Below the pieces are notes generated by a model that did not search any database, was not told where the DNA came from, and was given only the letters and a program-made list of their open reading frames with translations. Of a stretch of DNA of 64,000 nucleotides, positions 57,501-64,000 are shown in pieces. Every line of letters starts with the position of its first letter. The first letter of the stretch is position 1. Both the position numbers and the translations under genes were made by a program. This DNA comes from Acanthochlamys bracteata (Eukaryota; Streptophyta; Magnoliopsida; Pandanales; Velloziaceae): NCBI GenBank assembly GCA_019914995.1, contig CM034126.1, forward strand, positions 11,909,001-11,973,000. The letters run 5' to 3'.

Positions 57501-58844
57501 CAAGATTAGTAGCCAAGGGGTACTCACAGACTTATGGAGTGGATTATCACGAGATTTTTGCCTCAGTTGCAAAGATTAATACCATCAGAGTATTGTTATC
57601 TCTCGCAGCAAATCTTGATTGGCCCTTACAGCAATTTGATGTAAAGAATGCATTTCTTCATGGTGAGTTAGAAGAAAAAGTGTATATGGAGCTTCTGTCT
57701 GACTATGAGGTATCGGAAAGAACTGAATATGTCTGCAGACTAAAAAAAGCTCTATATAGTTTGAAGCAATCTCTAAGAGCATGGTTTGGTAGATTTAGTC
57801 AAGTCTTGAGCAGATATGGTTACCGACAGAGTAATACTGATCATACATTATTCTTGAAGAACTAGAATGATAAGGTAACTCCTTTAATAATCTATGTTGA
57901 TAATATGATTGTTACAGGTAATGATCATGAAGAAACTCAAAAATTAAAGACATATCTAGCCTCTGAATTCGAGATGAAAAAATTTGGAGAGTTGAAATAT
58001 TTCTTGGGTATTGAAGTGGCGAGGTCTAAGTAAGGTATTTTTCTATCACAAAGAAAATATGTTCTTTACTTATTGTCTGAAACAGGGATGTCAGATTGCA
58101 AACCTGTCGATACACCAATCATTGAGAATCACAACTTAGTAGAGTATTCTGATCAAGTGCAACAGCTAGAAAAATATCAACGATTGGTTGGCAGGTTGAT
58201 TTATTTATCACATACTCGCCCTGATATAGCATATGCAGTGAGTGTCGTTAGTCAATTTATGCATTCTCTAAGTGTCGATCATATGGAAGCAGTGAATAGA
58301 ATTTTGAGATATCTAAAGTCAGCATCAGGCAGGGGATTACTATTCAGAAAGAATAATCATCTGAATATTGATGGATATACTGATGCAGATTGAGCCGGAG
58401 ATAAGACGGATAGACGCTCTATTTCCGGCTATTTCACATTTGTTGGTGGTAATTTAGTCGCATGGAGAAGTAAGAAATAAAAAATGGTTGCTCGATCATC
58501 TGCTGAAGCTGAATACAGAAGGATGACACATGGAGTTTGTGAACTCTTATGGCTTCGAATGTTGTTGACGGAGCTTAGTTTTCCTCCAAAAAGTACCATA
58601 AAATTATTCTGTGATAACAAGGCAGCAATAAATATTGCTCATAATCCAGTACAGCATGATCGGACCAAACATGTTGAGATCGATCGGCATTCTATTAAGA
58701 AAAAGTTGGAAGCAAAATTGATTGAGTTACCTTTTGTAGCTTTAGAGGCACAATTAGTAGATATATTGACAAAAGGAGTTTCAAGAAAAAATTTTCATGA
58801 CTCATTGAGTAAGTTGGGCATCGATGATATCTTTACACCAACTT

Positions 58845-58853
58845 GAGGGGGAG
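58845..58853 (+). other. Polypurine tract
   Basis: GAGGGGGAG directly before the 3' LTR. Confidence 0.8.
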
Positions 58854-59021
58854 TGTTGGCGTAAATCAACAATATATTATTTTATATATTTTTCTATATT
58901 TAGAATTATCCTAAAATTAGATTTCTTTACTTATTTAGAACTCTCCTTATTTGGTATTATAAGGAGTCTATATATATGTACTTGTATTGAACCATTGGAA
59001 TAAGATTGAAAGAATTTTTCA
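58854..59021 (+). repeat. 3' LTR of the copia element
   Basis: TGTTGGCG to TTTTTCA, a slightly longer partner of the 5' LTR. Confidence 0.8.
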
Positions 59022-59023
59022 AC

Positions 59024-59081
59024 TTATGAAATGAATAATGTACCTCGAAAAGGATATATCTTATGAAATGAATAATGGACT
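59024..59081. repeat. Short direct repeat next to the copia element
   Basis: CTTATGAAATGAATAATG occurs at about 59023 and again at about 59061, separated by about 20 bp. Confidence 0.7.
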
Positions 59082-59181
59082 TCAAAATAGATAATGACCA
59101 TTCTTCAAATACCAACTTTTCAACAAACATCATTGGGGATGGAATATTAAGAGAATGAGTTATAGATTATAAGAAAAGAGT

Positions 59182-62100
59182 CTACAAGAAATTTTGCACT
59201 GGTGATGATTCTCTGAGTTCATAACCAGCCTGAAAACAGTCTGCTGCTTGTTTCAAAGAACCTTCTGCTTTTGAAATATATCCCAGATGTAACCAGGCAT
59301 CATGATTCGTGCGGTCAAGTTGAATAGCGTTTATTAGTAAGCTCCTTGCGATGGGAAGAGATGTCCTCCCTTCAGTTGCCCGTAGAATTGCTGCCATGGA
59401 GACTAAGCTTGGGGCATAATCAGCATCAACTGAGAGTGAGGTTGAAAGTGCTGGCAGAGCTTCCTTGAGTAATGACTGAGCTTTGAAAAGCATACCTACA
59501 AGCATCCAGCAAAATATTGAAACATTCTTGAGAAAGGCTCTCAAGTATGTCTTTCAAAATTATAACTAATCATGCAAATAGCTGAAGCAATGCTGGAACA
59601 ATTAATCCATTACCCCAGGGGTAAAACAGACAAAAGATGGAAAGTATATCTACTTAATTTTGATGACCTATTCACATACATTATTAGTACTTAATTGGAT
59701 GACCTGTAATTAAATGCTTCTGCCTCCACATAGAAGCACAACACAAAAGCATGGATGATGATGTTAAATGGTTGAAAATCTAAGGATTCAATATATTAAA
59801 GGATCACTTCAGCAACTTTATATTAGGCATCCGTATTGACAATTATTGCCTATGTGTAATTGTATCAAAACAAAGTGAACTTTTCACTTATGTACTTGTT
59901 ATTAAAGGAAAAAGATATCACTATTTTATCAGTCGAGCCAACCTTTTGCATGCCAACATCTCGGAGAAAAATATTCCATTGATTTGGCTTTATCCAAGCA
60001 TATAATTGAATCAGTCCATGAGCCAATCTTCTGATAAACAGCTACCAGATCTAGCCAAGCATCTTTCTCTAGAGTCCTGATTTCGTCAGCCTATTTAGAA
60101 GAACAGGATGGAGTCAAGATCAACTTCTTGATACATATGCAGATAATCTCAGCTTAATGCTCTTTTTTAAGAACACTTTCTAATATATACCTCAAGATAT
60201 GCTCTCCTCGCTTGATGTTTCCTATGAGCTTGAATCATGGCAAGCAAATTTCTGTAGCTTTCAATTGCATGTTTGGGTTGTTCCTGAGCATCTTGTAGCA
60301 ATGCTTTCAGTCTTAGAAAATGCAATCGGGCTATTGTTGTAGTCTCATCTATAGCAAGATTAACTATCCCCTCAGCCTCCATTAAGCCCTGTTCAGCAGA
60401 GACAACATGAGCTAAAAGCTTCCATCCAGAAACTGAACTTCCAGCCACCATATCAAGATACTTCTTCACATTTCTAGAGGCTGCCTTCATATTTCTCTGC
60501 AACGCATTCACCATCCCAAGGTTATATAGCATTTCAGGGTCGTCTTTTTCAGTAGTTGCAGCATGCAGCAAATATTTCATAGATTGTTCCTGTAATCTTA
60601 GCCTCTCTGAATCAGAAACTGAACATCTAGCCCATTGCTGATAGCATAGACCAAGTAGGTTATCATTTAGGCCTATGAAATGCTTTTCCTGAGTATCAGA
60701 AGACTCCAATGCTCTAGTAGCAAACGTTGCCCCTTCACAGGCATGCAATTGACTTTTGGAACATAATTTTGCTCCTAGCAGGAGTGAGGGGATGTAGGGT
60801 CTATATTTATTCTCTGAACGACCTAATGCCTTCTTTAGGATGTTCAATGCAAAATCATCAAGCCCTGCAGCAGTGTAACAAAGGGCAAGGGTGTACCATC
60901 TTTCCACTCTGGAATAGACACCAGGCAATAGCTGTTCAACATGATCAGCCAAAATTTCATATTGTCCTGATAGTGAGAGGGCATAGACAAGGTGGTTCAT
61001 AATTTCAGCATCCCAGTTTATTTCTTTAAGTGCTATTTTTTTCATGAGTATGGACAACAAAAGTATTGCTTCCTCTAAATTACTCCTAGGAGTCTCGAAG
61101 CTGCTAAATTGTTGAGTTTCTGGAAGAGGAGTCACTTCAAGACCACCATAGAGTAAAAGTATTGCCAATTCCTTCTGTATTCTGGAACATTTATCAGAAT
61201 CTAAATTCCATGGCTTGGTCAGAGCCCAGCGATATGCAGCAATAGCTTTCTCAACAGATCCACTCTGTATCCACAATTTAGGGAGTAATTCTAATGCTTT
61301 GTGAAACATCTCTTTTAGCTTACATTCTTCTCCAATATTGTCAGGCATACCACGAGGCCATGCTGATTCAATAATGTCTAGAATGATTCTACATTCCGTT
61401 GCAGCATCTGTAAACAAAACAGTGAACTTTCTTCATTATCGTATAACACATTTTGTGAAATAATAATGTAAGGCGTTGTTGCTTTTGGTCATTTCAAATT
61501 CCACATGACTATCAATATTCTCAACAAGGGAGCATTATGGAAGCTGTCAAAGAGGTTTTAAAAAAAAAAAGATGATAAAGGTCCAATTTCATGCATAATA
61601 AGAGTTTTATCAGCTATAAAGGTCCAAGCCATACCCAGATAAACAAAGCTTCAAAGTCAAGACCAAAAGGACATGACACAGTGCACTTTTAGATTAGTTA
61701 AGGTCCAAAGGAAGGCTCAAAATACCTGGCTTCAGATTCAGCCCTTCATCCAAAACGGTTTACTACGAAATACAAGGAATTATTCCCCCTAATGTAGGAT
61801 CTATCCTTCATACAACCCAATTCTAGTTTCTGGGGAACTTGGACATATGGGTTCACCGATTTACCACTCTAGCTACTTGATTATTGTTCAAATGTAAACC
61901 ATCTAACAGGAAACCTGGAAAAAGAGAATAAGTATTGATCTTAACAACTTCTGAACAAAGATATTCCCCAGAAACAAGCTTATGCTCAATGTTGAAGCCA
62001 TTAACAAATATCAAAAGCCAACAGGTACAAAGAGTAATTTATATCTATAATCCAGGTAAGTAAAGGCATGCACCAGACAAAGCAGTTGGACTATCAAACA

Positions 62101-63093
62101 TGATTTGTTATATGTTCAATTACTACCTATAATGTCTGACACCTTATTTCTCAGTCAGACATTCTCATAAAATGGTAAGCAACTAGGCTTCCCGCATTCT
62201 CTTTTCATGACCTCCTAGAAGTTTATTTTCAGTTTAGTTACCATTGGGTGCTCTTACTGCATATGCTACCAGGACGATTCATAAATTGTTATCATGACAT
62301 GTTTTTATGGTCTGATGTTTGATTGTAATGATGTAACAAGAGGTAAACATTGGACTTGTTACTATAACCCACTGCCTTTTTCCTTTCTCTTTATCACATC
62401 TTGGAAGCACAACAGCATGAGAGTTCGTCCAGACTAAAAAGCACAATTCCCATAGAGATGTTGCTTTTAAAGGCCTAGAACTTAGTCCTTTATGGTAGAT
62501 CCATTTGGGTATACATGAATTATAAACAAGTTTATAAAATGGTTGATAGAACGCCCAAATTGATGCTCCGTAATGCAAGAATAATAAGGTACCTTTAATT
62601 TGTCCCAGCCCCTCTAGAGATTTTGACTTGAGTAAAATTGCTTCTAAAAGCAAGCTAACGGAATGCAATGACATTACACTGAAATCTTCAACCCTTGCAC
62701 GAGCTTTCCTCGGCCGTGTCCTCTCAGAAATAGCATTTGTCATTTTTGGACTCAGACCATGGATATCAATGCCCTTAAACACTTGCAGTGCTGCATCAAA
62801 GTTCCCTCGTTGATATTCCAGACGGCCTAGCAAAGCTCGAGCCTCCTGTTAAGAGCAAACAAGTCAACATACAACAGAAAACCTAACAATCAAAGGTTAA
62901 AGTAAATTACCTCATAATTCAAAGAGAGAGTCTCCTTCAAAGCAGACTCTACTTCATCAACCTGGCCATCATCAAACTTCGATTCCCAATCTCCTGTTCT
63001 GGATGAAATGGAGAAGTCCTTTGTGGCAAGAGATAGGGGAGACTGCGGTGCCTCTTCAAAATGACACTGCTCTCTAGAACAAGCGCACAGCAT
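59182..63093 (-). CDS. NPGR1: NPGR1-like calmodulin-binding TPR protein
   Basis: Five exons on the minus strand: 63093-62911, 62845-62593, 61407-60191, 60090-59943 and 59495-59182, in agreeing phases, giving 704 residues, close to the roughly 700 expected. It starts MLCACSREQCHFEEAPQSP. The NPG hallmark EARALLGRLEYQRGNFDAAL, then QVFKGIDI, follows at about residue 62, then SVSLLLEAILLKSKSLEGLG. The long exon has TPR-type helices (LGLCYQQWAR, MLYNLGMVNALQRN) and AQEQPKHAIESYRNLLAMI. The C-terminal TPRs include NHDAWLHLGYISKAEGSLKQ and end SSPVQNFL. Arabidopsis NPG1 and its relatives NPGR1 and NPGR2 bind calmodulin; NPG1 is needed for pollen germination, and NPGR proteins help place a PI4-kinase complex at the plasma membrane. 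The upstream in-frame Met at 63192 is rejected because family members begin MLCACS. Intron 2 is 1185 bp. Confidence 0.93.
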
Positions 63094-64000
63094 TGCTGCA
63101 AACTTGTGCACAACACCTAGGTTTCTACTTTGAGTAACATAAAATTCAGAACAGCAAAGTATTAAATTGACAAACAAGAATGATCCCTCCAAGCAATAGA
63201 AAATGCCAACATCTTTCTACTTCTACTAACTGCTAATAGCTTATTGCAGATTCTATTGTCCTTGGGTGAGACCAATCTGGCAACATCCCTGAGATATAAG
63301 AAGAAATGCATTGAGTTTCATATAAATGACATGTGAAGCAAAGCGCACTTCAGAATGATATGAACATGACACTGAACTCAAACACACGCTTTATAACTCT
63401 ACCTGAAGCTATCAGCCTAAACGGCATCACAAGTCACCCAAACTAAAACAAAACCAATGCAGCAGAATTCTGAACGAAAATCAAGCAGTTACCTAACAAC
63501 ATAAGACCAGAACAACATTGGAACGAGGCAATGCAGTCAAATCCAATCATCATCCAGTACCTAGAAGACACACCGTTCAAATCCAATCAATCGCCCAGCA
63601 AAAACAAATCCATGAAACCAAAAAATGAGAAACAAAATACAAAAACAAAAACCAAAACCAAAAAGAAAGACGTCTCGCGTGATTTTAAGTTTATGCTCAA
63701 TATAAATTTTGGAGAAGAATCTACAGAAACAATTGAAAAGAAGCACCACCCAGAAATCAAATCGACCCGATAATGCTAAGCGACGGAGACGAATCTCGCT
63801 AGTGGGAGTTAAACAAAATACAATAAAGCAGAAGAAATCAAAGAGAAAAGAAGAACAACCTTTTCCAATCTCCCTCTTGGAGAGAGAGAGAGAGATTCTC
63901 TACTGGGGTTCCAGTAACGAATAATTCAGTAGACTATTTTTGGTTTTGGTACGAAGTTCATTTTGTGTGAAGATAGAAAAAAGATGCCCTGTTTTTAATC
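63094..64000 (-). promoter_or_regulatory. 5' leader, probable leader intron and promoter of the NPGR1-like gene
   Basis: On the minus strand a CT-rich leader with TCTCTCTCTCTCTC at about 63880-63895 and CTTCTTTTCTC lies about 790 bp upstream of the ATG. GGAAAAG before GTTGTTC near 63861 could be a donor of a leader intron ending shortly before 63093. No coding sequence was seen; plus-strand frames at 63531-63773 are low-complexity Lys-rich artefacts. Confidence 0.45.

Larger units (their letters stand above)
53855..59021 (+). mobile_element. Ty1/copia LTR retrotransposon, broken
   Basis: A 5.2-kb element with short LTRs (about 156 and 168 bp), a Met-tRNA type primer-binding site, an unusually GC-rich leader (about 54200-54520) and a purine tract before the 3' LTR. 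Parts in the copia order: gag (about 54530-55350, NGSNYSLWSQVVEMYIAGKN, ending in a CCHC knuckle), protease (about 55570, WILDSGATDHM), pre-integrase and integrase (about 55970-56600, ELVHSDVWGPSP, QQNGVAESKNRH), reverse transcriptase (about 57340-58050, KWVYTIKHKTDR, QQFDVKNAFLHGELEEKVYM) and RNase H (about 58370-58800, SSAEAEYRRM, CDNKAAINIA). It has roughly half a dozen breaks. The LTRs differ at about 10 percent of aligned sites plus an indel, suggesting several million years of age. No clear target duplication was found. Confidence 0.92.

Noticed and set aside
62279-62592. C-terminal extension of the second NPGR1 exon frame
   Set aside because: Read-through into intron 2. A good donor lies at 62592 and the next exon continues the family sequence.
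1-64000. tRNA, rRNA, CRISPR array or intron-encoded snoRNA
   Set aside because: None seen. Introns of S3a were inspected for paired C (TGATGA) and D (CTGA) boxes at suitable spacing without a convincing pair.

Overview
The window is nuclear DNA from a flowering plant, almost certainly a eudicot. Genes are split by short AT-rich introns with GT-AG borders. The families are land-plant ones (CYSTM, DUF4228/PADRE, DUF7950, ZCF37, NPGR, plant NEMP/PNET2). The spaces between genes are AT-rich and full of plant transposons. The species cannot be named from sequence alone. No rRNA, tRNA, CRISPR array or bacterial-type operon was seen.

Layout. 0.4-1.3 kb (-): lysine/glutamate-rich protein of unknown function. 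4.4-4.8 kb (-): nuclear gene for organellar ribosomal protein S21. 5.0-6.4 kb: three long-hairpin foldback MITEs in tandem inside a (TA)n microsatellite. 7.9-8.6 kb (+): three-exon DUF4228/PADRE protein. 9.1-14.0 kb (+): ten-exon NEMP-type inner nuclear membrane protein (PNET2-like). 16.8-18.0 kb (+): small CYSTM stress protein. 21.8-24.9 kb (+): Ty3/gypsy-type LTR element with gag, protease and chromodomain. 25.4-26.5 kb (-): DUF7950 protein. 27.9-29.9 kb: non-autonomous CACTA transposon carrying host gene pieces, one of them an R2R3-MYB fragment. 32.5-34.5 kb (+): two-exon F-box protein. 35.4-36.0 kb: hAT-type MITE. 36.3-37.1 kb (-): LIM-domain pseudogene. 37.5-38.2 kb: second, decayed hAT-type MITE. 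40.4-41.1 kb (+): ZCF37-like membrane protein. 42.5-47.4 kb (-): AKAP17A/XE7-like RNA-binding protein, head to head with ribosomal protein S3a/eS1 (47.7-49.9 kb, +). 50.6-51.1 kb (+): SVIP-like small gene that looks damaged. 52.3-52.8 kb: third hAT-type MITE, with a perfect 8-bp target duplication. 53.9-59.0 kb (+): degraded Ty1/copia element. 59.2-63.1 kb (-): NPGR1-like calmodulin-binding TPR protein.

How the genes relate. They do not form one pathway, which is normal for a plant chromosome arm. Two themes recur. Housekeeping genes (S21, S3a and also PNET2) have TGGGCY 'site II' motifs just upstream, and S3a shares a 321-bp divergent promoter with an RNA-processing type gene. Transposons fill most of the remaining space, and several show clean target-site duplications. 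Exon models were built by hand from reading frame, splice sites and intron phase. Where phase agrees across every junction (PADRE, PNET2, CYSTM, F-box, XE7-like, S3a, NPGR1) I consider them reliable. No clear previously undescribed system was found. The most unusual structures are the CACTA element with captured MYB sequence, the triple foldback array in (TA)n, and the protease-chromodomain LTR element.
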